30,327 bases of DNA from Pseudomonadota bacterium (GTDB lineage: Bacteria; Pseudomonadota; Gammaproteobacteria; UBA6186; Azoamicaceae). The position numbers were made by a program, and so were the translations under genes. The stretch's first letter is position 1. The number at the start of each line of letters is the position of its first letter. The stretch is from positions 1 to 30,327 of the forward strand of contig JAJZUR010000003.1 in NCBI GenBank assembly GCA_021848375.1. The letters are read 5' to 3'. The notes below the pieces were generated by a model. The model did no database searches and was not told the DNA's origin. It worked only from the letters and a program-made list of their open reading frames with translations. Positions 22,945 to 30,201 of the stretch are shown in pieces.

Positions 22945-24198
22945 TTAGGCTAATTCGTAGGCTTTTTCCTCATATGCAATTTGTGCGACCCCTGATTCGA
23001 CGGCAGCTTTTGCAACCGCTCCTGAAACCCGTTTGCGTAAACGAGGATCAACAGGCTTTGGTAAAATATAATCTGGCCCATAGCTTAATTTTTCTATTCC
23101 AGGATAAGCTTTCATTACACTTTCTGGAATAGGTTCATGCGCCAACATGCGAATGGCTTGTACCGCTGCGGTTAACATGGCTTGATTAATACAGCGCGCA
23201 CGCACATCTAATGCCCCTCTAAAAATATAAGGGAAACATAGAACATTATTAACTTGATTGGGATAATCACTTCTACCCGTTGCCATCACTAAATCGCTTC
23301 GCGTTACTTTCGCCAATTCCGGCTTTATTTCTGGATCTGGATTGGATAATGCGAATACGACGGGTCTTGGCGCCATCGTTTTTAACATATCGGCTGTTAA
23401 TAGATCAGCACCTGAAACCCCAATAAATGCATCTGCATCTTGCAATGCATCTGCTAAACTGCGCTTTTCAGTTTCTTGCGCAAACGCAAACTTATAGGGA
23501 TTTAAATCCTTACGTCCAACATGGACAATACCCGCACGATCCACCATAGTAATGCAATGTCGATGGACGCCTAAAGAAACCAGCAAACGCATGGTTGCAA
23601 TCCCAGCAGCGCCAGCCCCTAAGCACACTATTTTGGCATCTTCAAATTTTTTTCCTTGCAACTCTAGGGCATTCATCAATCCGGCTGCAACAATCACGGC
23701 GGTTCCATGTTGATCATCATGAAAAACAGGAATATCTAAACGGTCAATAAGCGCTTGCTCAATTTCAAAACATTGCGGACCTTTAATATCTTCTAGATTA
23801 ATACCGCCAAACGTAGGTGAAATATTCGTTACGGTTTCTATAAAAGCTTCGGGACTTGACGCTGCCACTTCAATATCAAAAACATCAATATCAGCAAAAC
23901 GTTTAAATAAGACCGCTTTACCTTCCATCACTGGCTTGCTCGCGAGAGGTCCTAAATCACCTAACCCTAAAATTGCTGTGCCATCCGTAATCACCGCGAC
24001 TAAATTACCTTTCGCTGTGTATTTGTAGACATCCGTTGGATTGGCTGCAATCGCTCGCACCGGAGCAGCAACGCCTGGCGTGTACGCATAGGCTAAATCT
24101 TTTTGTGTTTCAGTGGATTTGGTGATTTCGATCGCTAATTTGCCAGGTTTTGGCAGTGCATGATAATCCAGTGCAGCCTTACTAATATCTTGTTCCAT
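22945..24198 (-). CDS. maeB: NAD(P)-dependent malic enzyme, short form
   Basis: The enzyme oxidatively decarboxylates malate to pyruvate. It has 417 residues. Visible are YTPGVA (39-44), VITDGTAILGLGDLG (substrate and metal region), the metal-binding EDIKGPQCFE, FHDDQHGTA and the NAD(P) fold GAGAAG. Unlike E. coli MaeB it lacks the C-terminal phosphotransacetylase-like domain, so it is the short single-domain type. Followed after 16 bases by mdh, with which it shares a substrate. A weak AGGA-type ribosome-binding site precedes the ATG. Cofactor preference cannot be told by eye. Confidence 0.93.
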   Translation of the reverse strand: MEQDISKAALDYHALPKPGKLAIEITKSTETQKDLAYAYTPGVAAPVRAIAANPTDVYKYTAKGNLVAVITDGTAILGLGDLGPLASKPVMEGKAVLFKRFADIDVFDIEVAASSPEAFIETVTNISPTFGGINLEDIKGPQCFEIEQALIDRLDIPVFHDDQHGTAVIVAAGLMNALELQGKKFEDAKIVCLGAGAAGIATMRLLVSLGVHRHCITMVDRAGIVHVGRKDLNPYKFAFAQETEKRSLADALQDADAFIGVSGADLLTADMLKTMAPRPVVFALSNPDPEIKPELAKVTRSDLVMATGRSDYPNQVNNVLCFPYIFRGALDVRARCINQAMLTAAVQAIRMLAHEPIPESVMKAYPGIEKLSYGPDYILPKPVDPRLRKRVSGAVAKAAVESGVAQIAYEEKAYELA

Positions 24199-24226
24199 TT
24201 TTAAATCCTGACGAAAAAAAGAGGTT

Positions 24227-24256
24227 AAAAAAACGTCTCCTCGTATTTAAAAGACG
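24227..24256 (-). terminator. intrinsic terminator of rpmE
   Basis: On the minus strand, 8 bases after the rpmE stop, CGTCT (24256-24252) pairs with AGACG (24238-24234) across a 13-base loop, followed directly by seven T (24233-24227). The stem is short but the T-run is good. It separates rpmE from maeB. Confidence 0.55.
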
Positions 24257-24263
24257 CTGCTCC

Positions 24264-24515
24264 TTATTCCTGATTTTCTTTGCCTTCTGGATCTTTATTT
24301 TTCTTAGTTAAGGAAAGACCCGCAAATTTCTTTGCAAATTTATCAACTCGACCTGCCGTATCAACAATTTTTTGCTTGCCGGTATAAAATGGATGACATT
24401 CGTTACAAACCTCAATGTTAAGATCTGCACATAATGCTGATTTGGTCTGAAAAACGTGCCCGCAACTGCAGGTAACCGTTATGTCCTGATATTGGGGATG
24501 AATATTCTCTTGCAT
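24264..24515 (-). CDS. rpmE: 50S ribosomal protein L31, zinc-binding type
   Basis: L31 lies at the central protuberance and bridges the subunits. At 83 residues it is slightly longer than the usual ~70, through a charged Lys/Glu-rich tail. The zinc ligands of the C+ form are present: CSC (16-18), Cys at about 37 and CNEC at 37-40. The conserved HPFYTGKQKIVDTAGRVDKF segment follows. A GAGGG ribosome-binding site precedes the ATG, and its promoter lies at 24561-24589. Having zinc ligands, it is the form normally made when zinc is available. Confidence 0.96.
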   Translation of the reverse strand: MQENIHPQYQDITVTCSCGHVFQTKSALCADLNIEVCNECHPFYTGKQKIVDTAGRVDKFAKKFAGLSLTKKNKDPEGKENQE

Positions 24516-24560
24516 GAGTACCCTCGCTAAAACAACACTAATCTTAGAATCTAGCCGGGG

Positions 24561-24589
24561 ATTGTATCGAATATCCTAAATTGCTGCAA
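24561..24589 (-). promoter_or_regulatory. rpmE promoter
   Basis: On the minus strand TTGCAG (24589-24584), 17 bases and TACAAT (24566-24561) form a plausible sigma-70 promoter. The start would be near 24554, about 39 bases before rpmE. Confidence 0.5.
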
Positions 24590-24614
24590 GCCATTCTTAT
24601 TGTAAGTTAATAAA

Positions 24615-24863
24615 CTAATTTTTATTCCACATCTTTGGTTCTCCAATTGCCCATTCAGCAATGTGGACAGGCGCCTTAACCACAGGCTGGCTATCCCATT
24701 TTAAAAAGCCGGTATTTTGATCGTGTACATCCCTAGCGGCTTCTTCTACATCTGTATAAAAAGCCAATTCATCCTCATTAACGCCCAGCACAAATCTAGA
24801 TTTCTTCCCTTCTTTCACTGGAACCACCCAGAATACGCCGAGTCTTGTCTTTAGATGCCACAT
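24615..24863 (-). CDS. small protein of unknown function
   Basis: This 82-residue protein has no signal peptide, membrane helix or known motif. It starts MWHLKTRLGVFWVVPV and is rich in Trp (five), with two beta-rich parts around an acidic middle (DVEEAARDVHDQ). It looks like a compact soluble domain. It is well supported as a gene: GGAGG stands 8 bases before the ATG and a perfect TATAAT (24907-24902) lies 39 bases upstream of the ATG. It is transcribed alone, between rpmE and divergent murI. I do not recognise the family; conservation in Legionellales is likely but untested. Confidence 0.7.
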   Translation of the reverse strand: MWHLKTRLGVFWVVPVKEGKKSRFVLGVNEDELAFYTDVEEAARDVHDQNTGFLKWDSQPVVKAPVHIAEWAIGEPKMWNKN

Positions 24864-24901
24864 AGAGCTAGCCTCCCATGTTCACCTTCCCTATATGTTT
24901 A

Positions 24902-24907
24902 ATTATA
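24902..24907 (-). promoter_or_regulatory. -10 element of the 82-residue protein gene
   Basis: The minus strand carries a perfect TATAAT here, predicting a start near 24895 and a 31-base leader. The -35 region is weak (GTTTTA at sub-optimal spacing). Confidence 0.5.
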
Positions 24908-24976
24908 GCGCACGTTAGTTAAAACTCGTCTCCTAGTAATGTCCCTTAAAAGCAACAAAATCTTTCTTGAATAATG

Positions 24977-24985
24977 TGTTAGAAT
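24977..24985 (+). promoter_or_regulatory. extended -10 of murI, predicted leaderless start
   Basis: TGTTAGAAT fits TGn followed by a five-of-six -10 core. Transcription would begin about 7 bases later, at 24992, which is the A of the murI ATG. No Shine-Dalgarno lies in between. Confidence 0.5.
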
Positions 24986-24991
24986 CACTTT

Positions 24992-25804
24992 ATGTTACAC
25001 CAATCTTCCAATCCAATTGGTATTTTTGATAGCGGTATGGGTGGTCTTACGGTTGCCAAAGCTATAACCGAATTATTGCCAAACGAAAACATCATTTATT
25101 TTGGGGATACTGCGCATTCGCCATGGGGAGATAAGTCTGTCGCCGCCATTCAGAGTTATTCAACCAAAATTTGTGATATTTTATTGCAGCATCATTGTAA
25201 ACTCATTGTCATTGCATGCCATACGGCTTCGACAGCTGCCCATGAAATTCTTTGTAAACATGTCGACAATCAAATTCCCATTTTGAATGTGGTTGATCCC
25301 GTCATTCAGCATATCGGTAGTTATCATGCCGATAAAAAAATGGGTTTAATTGGAACCAAACAAACCATCCGATCAAATGTTTACCAGAAACGCATTGATA
25401 CTTTAAATCGGAACATTGAACTATCATCCCTCGCAACCCCTCTTTTAGCGTCTTTGGTTGAAGAAGGATTTGCCAATAACCCAATCTCTGAAATGGCCAT
25501 TCGCGAATATCTTTCACACCCTTCTTTAAGTGATGTTAAGGCGCTGATCTTGGGTTGCACACATTATCCGCTATTAAAACATTATATTGAAAATTTCTAC
25601 CATGATGTAATCGACATTATTGATGCTTCTGAAGTTACGGCAAAAGCATTAAAAGAGCATCTTATCAAAGAGAAAATGTTAAACTCCAGTCAATCAACGA
25701 AAAGGATCTTTTATGTTTCGGATCACAACGAATTTTTTGCAAAAACTGCGCAGTTATTTTTTGCAAGTGAAATTGAACTTCAGCCATACCCAATTCGAGA
25801 ATAG
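24992..25804 (+). CDS. murI: glutamate racemase
   Basis: MurI converts L- to D-glutamate for peptidoglycan. It has 270 residues. The N-terminal IGIFDSGMGGLTVAK (9-23), YFGDTAHSPWG, the first catalytic Cys in IACHTAS and the second in LGCTHYPLL are all present. Most MurI proteins read ACNTAS, so the His in place of Asn next to the first Cys is an uncommon variant. The ATG has no Shine-Dalgarno and probably begins a leaderless mRNA. It is the first gene of a unit with the ankyrin gene, which starts 4 bases after its stop. Confidence 0.94.
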   Translation: MLHQSSNPIGIFDSGMGGLTVAKAITELLPNENIIYFGDTAHSPWGDKSVAAIQSYSTKICDILLQHHCKLIVIACHTASTAAHEILCKHVDNQIPILNVVDPVIQHIGSYHADKKMGLIGTKQTIRSNVYQKRIDTLNRNIELSSLATPLLASLVEEGFANNPISEMAIREYLSHPSLSDVKALILGCTHYPLLKHYIENFYHDVIDIIDASEVTAKALKEHLIKEKMLNSSQSTKRIFYVSDHNEFFAKTAQLFFASEIELQPYPIRE

Positions 25805-25808
25805 CATC

Positions 25809-26537
25809 ATGATACACAGAAGAGGAGACACCCTTATATTTTTGTCGGGCATTCGTCCGCTGCAATTCGATTTTATTGCCACTTTGCTCTTTCTTATATT
25901 GGTGTTAACCAGTTTATGTTGTTCGGCAGAGATCCAAACCGAAACCGCTTTCACCCCTGAAATGTTACTGCAAAATGCCATTAAAGACGGTCGATTAGAT
26001 GACGTTCGCGTTTTAATAGACAATGGCGTCAATATTAATCAACCTTTTAGTCAAGGCGTTACTCCCTTACACACAGCGGTTATTAATAATCAAGAAAATA
26101 TTGTTGCCGTACTGCTGCAAGCAGGCGCAGTGGTCGACGCCAAAGATGCAACAACGCAGGCCACTCCTCTTCATTTAGCCGCGCTCTATGGTAGAGAAGG
26201 GATTGCAACCCTTCTCATTCAACATGGCGCGAATATCAATGCCGTTATGAAATTTGGTATTACCCCTCTTTTGGTTGCCACTCAATTTAGTCAACCGCAG
26301 ATTATCCAATTATTAATGGATAAAAAGGTTGACATTAACCATGCAGATCAAGAAGGATTCACTGCTTTGCATTTTGCCGCTCAAAATGGAGATCCCGTTA
26401 TCGCACGTTTGCTCTTGGATAAAGGAGCCAAACTGGATCTGCGTGATAAAACCAATAAAGCAACACCGCTTGCAATTGCAATTGAAAACAACCATCCCGA
26501 AGTAGCAACATTACTAAAAGAACATGGTGCAGAATAA
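25809..26537 (+). CDS. exported ankyrin-repeat protein
   Basis: This is a 242-residue protein. After a basic stretch (HRR, R17) there is a hydrophobic core FIATLLFLILVLTSL ending near CCSA, which looks like a Sec signal peptide or anchor. About six ankyrin repeats follow, each recognisable by TPLHxA or a variant (TPLHTAV, TPLHLAA, TPLLVAT, TALHFAA, TPLAIAI). The ATG at 25809 lies 4 bases after the murI stop; the frame is also open 32 codons upstream inside murI, but that start would place a long tail before the signal. Ankyrin repeats bind protein partners. A periplasmic or secreted location is inferred from the signal. Cotranscription with murI hints at an envelope role. Confidence 0.85.
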   Translation: MIHRRGDTLIFLSGIRPLQFDFIATLLFLILVLTSLCCSAEIQTETAFTPEMLLQNAIKDGRLDDVRVLIDNGVNINQPFSQGVTPLHTAVINNQENIVAVLLQAGAVVDAKDATTQATPLHLAALYGREGIATLLIQHGANINAVMKFGITPLLVATQFSQPQIIQLLMDKKVDINHADQEGFTALHFAAQNGDPVIARLLLDKGAKLDLRDKTNKATPLAIAIENNHPEVATLLKEHGAE

Positions 26538-26549
26538 TAGGAGAAAACG

Positions 26550-26948
26550 ATGTCAAATACAAACAAATACGACTTATTTAAGCACATTGTAACGCTGGAA
26601 AAGGAGGTTTTAGATTTTGGATTTTATTGGGACAATCTCGAACAAATCTTAAATCAGATCAGAAACGAATGCATCGAGGTCAAAGAGGCGTATGAAAAAA
26701 GTGATCGAGCCCATTTAAAAGAAGAAGTGGGGGACCTCATCCATGCAACGATGAGTCTTGCCGTTTTTCTGAACCTCGATCCTAAACTTACCTTAGAAAA
26801 AAGCATGGCAAAAATGCAAAAACGGTTTAATACGTTGGTAGAATTAGTTAAAGCGGATGGATTGCCCAATCTTCATCATAAACCGACTTCTGTTAAGATG
26901 TCCTATTGGGATAAAGCTAAAAAAAGTGATCACATAGCCTCTTATTAA
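26550..26948 (+). CDS. MazG-like nucleotide pyrophosphohydrolase
   Basis: This 132-residue all-alpha protein has the MazG/dUTPase-like metal motif: NECIEVKEAYE (an E-x3-E set, about 36-46) and EEVGDLIHATMSL (the ExxD set, about 58-70), followed by KSMAKMQKRF. This is a single MazG domain, half the size of E. coli MazG. Such enzymes hydrolyse (d)NTPs to monophosphates, often as house-cleaning. AGGAG lies 6 bases before the ATG and the gene follows the ankyrin gene by 12 bases, so it is probably in the murI unit. The exact substrate cannot be told. Confidence 0.88.
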   Translation: MSNTNKYDLFKHIVTLEKEVLDFGFYWDNLEQILNQIRNECIEVKEAYEKSDRAHLKEEVGDLIHATMSLAVFLNLDPKLTLEKSMAKMQKRFNTLVELVKADGLPNLHHKPTSVKMSYWDKAKKSDHIASY

Positions 26949-26953
26949 AACCG

Positions 26954-26959
26954 TATAAT
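26954..26959 (+). promoter_or_regulatory. -10 element before the broken phosphotransferase gene
   Basis: A perfect TATAAT lies 14 bases before the ATG at 26973, predicting a start near 26966 and a very short leader. No good -35 is seen. Confidence 0.4.
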
Positions 26960-26972
26960 CCGTGGATAAAAC

Positions 26973-27138
26973 ATGACTGTGGAGTTTTACAAACAAACCT
27001 GGGAGAAACAAAAATCCGATCTACCTATATCTCTTGAAATGATCTATGAGTTAATAACCCCCCTATTTCCCAAAAGCAAAATTGATGCCTTTGAACTTGT
27101 TTCATCTGGCCTTGCCAATACAAATATAAAAGTCAGAA
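26973..27138 (+). pseudogene. 5' remnant of an aminoglycoside/choline phosphotransferase-like gene
   Basis: About 55 residues remain, ending at SSGLANTNIKVR. The FELVSSGLANTNIKV segment is the glycine-rich nucleotide loop that opens APH-family kinases (G-x-x-N-x-x-x-x-V). The frame then runs into the GC-rich hairpin end of an IS200-type element and has no kinase features afterwards; the catalytic HxDxxxxN loop is missing. The gene is therefore interrupted and inactive. It directly follows the MazG-like gene. A 53-codon open stretch beyond the element (27772-27933) might be part of it, but I could not show this. Confidence 0.7.
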
Positions 27139-27140
27139 CG

Positions 27141-27157
27141 CCCCCGCAAAGCGGGGG
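27141..27157. repeat. IS right-end hairpin 1
   Basis: CCCCCGC-AAA-GCGGGGG, a perfect 7-bp stem, lies at the boundary with the broken kinase gene. It may act as both the transposase recognition foldback and a barrier to transcription. Confidence 0.7.
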
Positions 27158-27172
27158 GCTTGACGGTTTGGA

Positions 27173-27189
27173 GCAGCCCAAAGGGCTGC
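27173..27189. repeat. IS right-end hairpin 2
   Basis: GCAGCCC-AAA-GGGCTGC, a second perfect 7-bp stem with the same AAA loop, lies 26 bases downstream of the tnpA stop on the minus strand. Confidence 0.7.
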
Positions 27190-27214
27190 CAGTGTTAAAT
27201 GTTAATCACAAGAT

Positions 27215-27652
27215 TCAGAACCTACCTGCTTCATCCGCGCCTTTGGCATCAAGCTGTTCCTGATTCTTGATATACGCCCTGATCTGAGCTTCTTCGAAGC
27301 CAACAGTCGACACTGCGTAACCTCGAGCCCAAAACTGTTCTCCATTAAAATTCCTTTTTCTTCCTCCAAACTGTCGCGCTACTGCGATCGCGCTTTTTCC
27401 CTTAATATAACCTACCACTTCGGAAACAGCATATTTCGGTGGTATACGGATCAGCATGTGTACATGATCCTGTACCATGTGTCCTTCCATAATCGTGCTT
27501 CCTCTTTGACCTGCTAATTCGTGAAATACAGTTCCCAAATATTTACGAATTTTCCCATACAGTTCTTTTTTGCGACACTTCGGAATGAAAACTAAATGAT
27601 ATTTACAGTCCCATTTCGAGTGGCTTAAACTTTCATACGATGATGTTGTCAT
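27215..27652 (-). CDS. tnpA: IS200/IS605 family Y1 transposase TnpA
   Basis: This is a 145-residue HUH-type single-strand transposase. The opening CKYHLVFIPKCRKKELYG, the HUH metal motif HVHMLI (about 72-77) and the catalytic Tyr in YIKNQE near residue 127 are present, and the length is normal. GGAGG lies 5 bases before the chosen ATG (27650-27652); eight further upstream codons are not supported by a ribosome-binding site. No TnpB is present, so this is an IS200-like solo element. The coding sequence is intact, so the element may still be active. Confidence 0.94.
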   Translation of the reverse strand: MTTSSYESLSHSKWDCKYHLVFIPKCRKKELYGKIRKYLGTVFHELAGQRGSTIMEGHMVQDHVHMLIRIPPKYAVSEVVGYIKGKSAIAVARQFGGRKRNFNGEQFWARGYAVSTVGFEEAQIRAYIKNQEQLDAKGADEAGRF

Positions 27653-27765
27653 AATTTCCTCCTGTTGGACCGTCAAGCCCGCAGGAGTATTTTGGCTGCA
27701 TCATCACACTGAATCCAAGGGCCAAGCCTTGAGAGTCACACTGGTCAAACCAGTGGCTTACCTGT

Positions 27766-28170
27766 CATTGAGTTAAAAATCCAAAAAATAAATTCCTTTA
27801 TAAATCATACTATTACAAACAGCTAGGAAAGATCTCCTCCCATCATAACTATGAACCCCCTTTCCACGAACGAAACTTTCCGCCGGTTATGTCAGAGGAA
27901 CCCTTAATTGAGTTTTTAGTCTGGAGAGGGTAAGATAGGCTCATGATTCTAATAGGGTAGATATAGTTTATGTTTCGGGTTCATTCGGTCTTAAAAAATT
28001 TTAAACGGTTGGAACAGTTAAAAAAACAATCCATTGAACTAAACTCAAACCATAAAGGTCTTTTTTTTGGTCAAACAGCTCTGGTAATGTCTGAAGGAAC
28101 GCCTGTAGACCTTTTAAGCATTACCACAGGCAACCGCTCTTCAAAACGATACTTTAGTGAGGTAAAAAAA
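27766..28170. other. region between the IS element and the AAA-ATPase/nuclease gene
   Basis: I see no recognisable gene. A 53-codon open frame without a start (27772-27933) reads protein-like (YYYKQLGKISS, NFPPVMSEEPLIEFL) and could be a fragment of the broken kinase or other decayed sequence. From 27970 the frame of the following gene is already open from an ATG, but that start lacks a good ribosome-binding site. Confidence 0.4.
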
Positions 28171-29919
28171 ATGCAACCCCCGATTGGTGTCAGTGACTTT
28201 AAAAAATTAGTTGAGTATAAAAATCCACAAGGCGAACCCTATTTATTTGTAGATAAATCTTTATGGGTGAAAGACATCATAGACGATCCTTCTGAGGTTA
28301 TCCTTATTACTCGCCCCAGACGTTTTGGCAAGACCCTCAATATGTCTTTATTGCATCATTTTTTTGCAAAAGAAGTGAACAACCAGTCTACACATTCCTT
28401 ATTTAAAAACTTAAAGATATTTCAACATCCAGACTATATGAAATATCAGGGTCAATATCCGGTTATCTCTTTAACGTTTAAAGATATCAAAAGTCGATCC
28501 TTTGAGGCCGCTTATGATGATTTTTGTGAAATGGTTCGTGGAGTTTATTTACAGCATGAGAAGCAGGCATTGTCTCACGGCTCAAGCCTAAAGAGTCGTG
28601 ACAAACAGGACTACGAACGCTTTTTGGATAGAAAGGCGTCTGATAGTGCAAAGAGAATTGCGTTGAAGAATTTAACTTTTTATCTCAGTCAGTGTTATGG
28701 GGTGAAGCCCATTGTTTTGATTGATGAATACGATACCCCCATTCAAACTGCTTATCTTGAGAATTATTATAAAGAGATGGTTACGTTTATGCGAGAGTTT
28801 TTGGGCGCTGGCCTTAAAGATAACTCACATTTGCATAAGGCAGTTTTGACAGGAATTTTACGAGTGTCTAAAGAAAGTTTATTCTCAGGTTTAAACAATC
28901 TAAAAGTGTACTCTTTATTAAACTCGCGTTACGGAGAATATTTTGGTTTTACGGAAGAAGAAGTGCGGGAACTATTAGAAAAGGCGAACCTTGGGGACAG
29001 GATAAACGACATTAGAACATGGTACAATGGCTATCAAGCCGGGAATATTGTGATTTATAATCCATGGTCGATTCTAAACTGTATTCAAGAACAAGGGAAA
29101 TTAAGTCCTTATTGGGTTAATACCAGCGATAATGCGCTTATTAAAGAATTGATTATTCAATCGAGCCCTTATACGAAAGCGCAGTTTGAATCTTTGTTGC
29201 AAGGAAAAGCGGTTGAAAAATTTATTAATGAAAACGTTGTTTTTGATCACTTGGAATCGAACGAATCAACCTTATGGACGTTATTATTAATGTCTGGCTA
29301 TCTTAAGGTGACCTCCACCAAAGAAGTGGAACAAGGTTCATTGTGTCAATTAGAAATTCCCAATAAAGAAGTCAAAGATTTGTATCGAATGTTTGTTGCA
29401 GAGTGGTTATCCGGCGTTAATGATGCAACAGTATTTAATAGCTTTTTAACTGATTTGCTGAATGGTAAAATGGAAGATTTTGAGGAACGCCTAGGGAGCT
29501 TGATGTTACAAACGTTTAGTGTGCATGATATTAAAGGAAATAATCCAGAGAAGTTTTTTCATGGGTTTATGCTAGGGCTTATTGCTGGTCTAGATCAAAA
29601 CCAATACAAAATAGACTCTAATAAAGAAAGTGGTTTAGGTAGATATGATATTATTATTGTTCCCAACGATCCTAAGAAATTAGGGATTATTTTAGAAATC
29701 AAAAGTCTTGATAAAGACAGCCCGCAATCCCTTAAAGAAGCGGCGGAGAATGCCGTCAAACAAATAGATGAGCAAAAATATAGTCAGAACGTCCTTTTTC
29801 AAAACGTTAACCGGTGTTTAAAAGTGGGCATTGCATTCAGAGGTAAAGAGTTAGCGACCCATTCTCGTCAAGAGGCACTTAATCCTGGAGCAAGTTCTGG
29901 AGTTAAACTTCAGGATTAG
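28171..29919 (+). CDS. AAA-ATPase-like / PD-(D/E)XK nuclease-superfamily protein
   Basis: This is a 582-residue protein from the ATG at 28171. The family opening PPIGVSDFKKL starts at residue 3, followed by LFVDKS, the atypical P-loop RPRRFGKT (48-55) and Walker B VLIDEYDTPI. An ATPase lid region and a C-terminal nuclease-like domain follow, with RYDIIIVPN and LGIILEIKSLD giving the D...ExK core. GAGG lies 8 bases before this ATG. The frame is open upstream to an ATG at 27970, and an N-terminal extension of 67 residues is possible. These proteins (AAA-ATPase_like plus PDDEXK_9) are numerous in Legionellales, Bacteroidetes and others without a settled function; a mobile or defence-related role is often suspected. 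Confidence 0.88.
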   Translation: MQPPIGVSDFKKLVEYKNPQGEPYLFVDKSLWVKDIIDDPSEVILITRPRRFGKTLNMSLLHHFFAKEVNNQSTHSLFKNLKIFQHPDYMKYQGQYPVISLTFKDIKSRSFEAAYDDFCEMVRGVYLQHEKQALSHGSSLKSRDKQDYERFLDRKASDSAKRIALKNLTFYLSQCYGVKPIVLIDEYDTPIQTAYLENYYKEMVTFMREFLGAGLKDNSHLHKAVLTGILRVSKESLFSGLNNLKVYSLLNSRYGEYFGFTEEEVRELLEKANLGDRINDIRTWYNGYQAGNIVIYNPWSILNCIQEQGKLSPYWVNTSDNALIKELIIQSSPYTKAQFESLLQGKAVEKFINENVVFDHLESNESTLWTLLLMSGYLKVTSTKEVEQGSLCQLEIPNKEVKDLYRMFVAEWLSGVNDATVFNSFLTDLLNGKMEDFEERLGSLMLQTFSVHDIKGNNPEKFFHGFMLGLIAGLDQNQYKIDSNKESGLGRYDIIIVPNDPKKLGIILEIKSLDKDSPQSLKEAAENAVKQIDEQKYSQNVLFQNVNRCLKVGIAFRGKELATHSRQEALNPGASSGVKLQD

Positions 29920-29948
29920 AAAAACCAATTAAATTTGAGGAGACATCA

Positions 29949-30017
29949 TGTTAAGCCAACCATCCAATACGACGAACCCACCATCTCCTGTCTTCAGCAA
30001 AATAAATTTTCTGTAGT
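29949..30017 (+). CDS. 22-codon mini-ORF with a strong ribosome-binding site
   Basis: AGGAG lies 5 bases before the ATG at 29949, and the frame MLSQPSNTTNPP... stops at TAG after 22 codons. The strong start with so short a product suggests the decapitated beginning of a lost gene, or a small peptide. No family is recognised. It lies 29 bases after the AAA-ATPase/nuclease stop. Confidence 0.3.
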
Positions 30018-30201
30018 GCAGGGCTCTGGAAAAAAACCAGATTTTTAAAAATTATCACGACTTGCCTGGGATTTGGCTCGCTGTAACAACTCAATCTTTA
30101 AAACACGCTACAATCATCGCAGGTTAACTGTGAGTTCGTCATCTTTTTAACAATAAAGCCAAAAATGCAAGCGCAACCATTTGTAAACTATAGTGCCCGC
30201 A

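Larger units (their letters stand above)
27139..27765 (-). mobile_element. IS200/IS605-type insertion (tnpA only)
   Basis: The element of about 0.63 kb is bounded by foldback ends rather than classic terminal repeats. Downstream of tnpA are two hairpins with AAA loops (27141-27157 and 27173-27189). Upstream of tnpA is a bulged stem: CACTGGT/ACCAGTG at 27739-27755 with outer AAGC/GCTT. A perfect 12-bp inverted repeat GGGCTTGACGGT / ACCGTCAAGCCC (27156-27167, 27669-27680) lies inside. These fit a single-strand-transposing Y1 element. Exact ends are estimates. It has inserted into a phosphotransferase gene. Confidence 0.75.

Noticed and set aside
27772..27933. 53-codon open stretch as the missing second half of the phosphotransferase
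   Set aside because: It has no start and no kinase motif (no HxDxxxxN), and 53 open codons can occur by chance.
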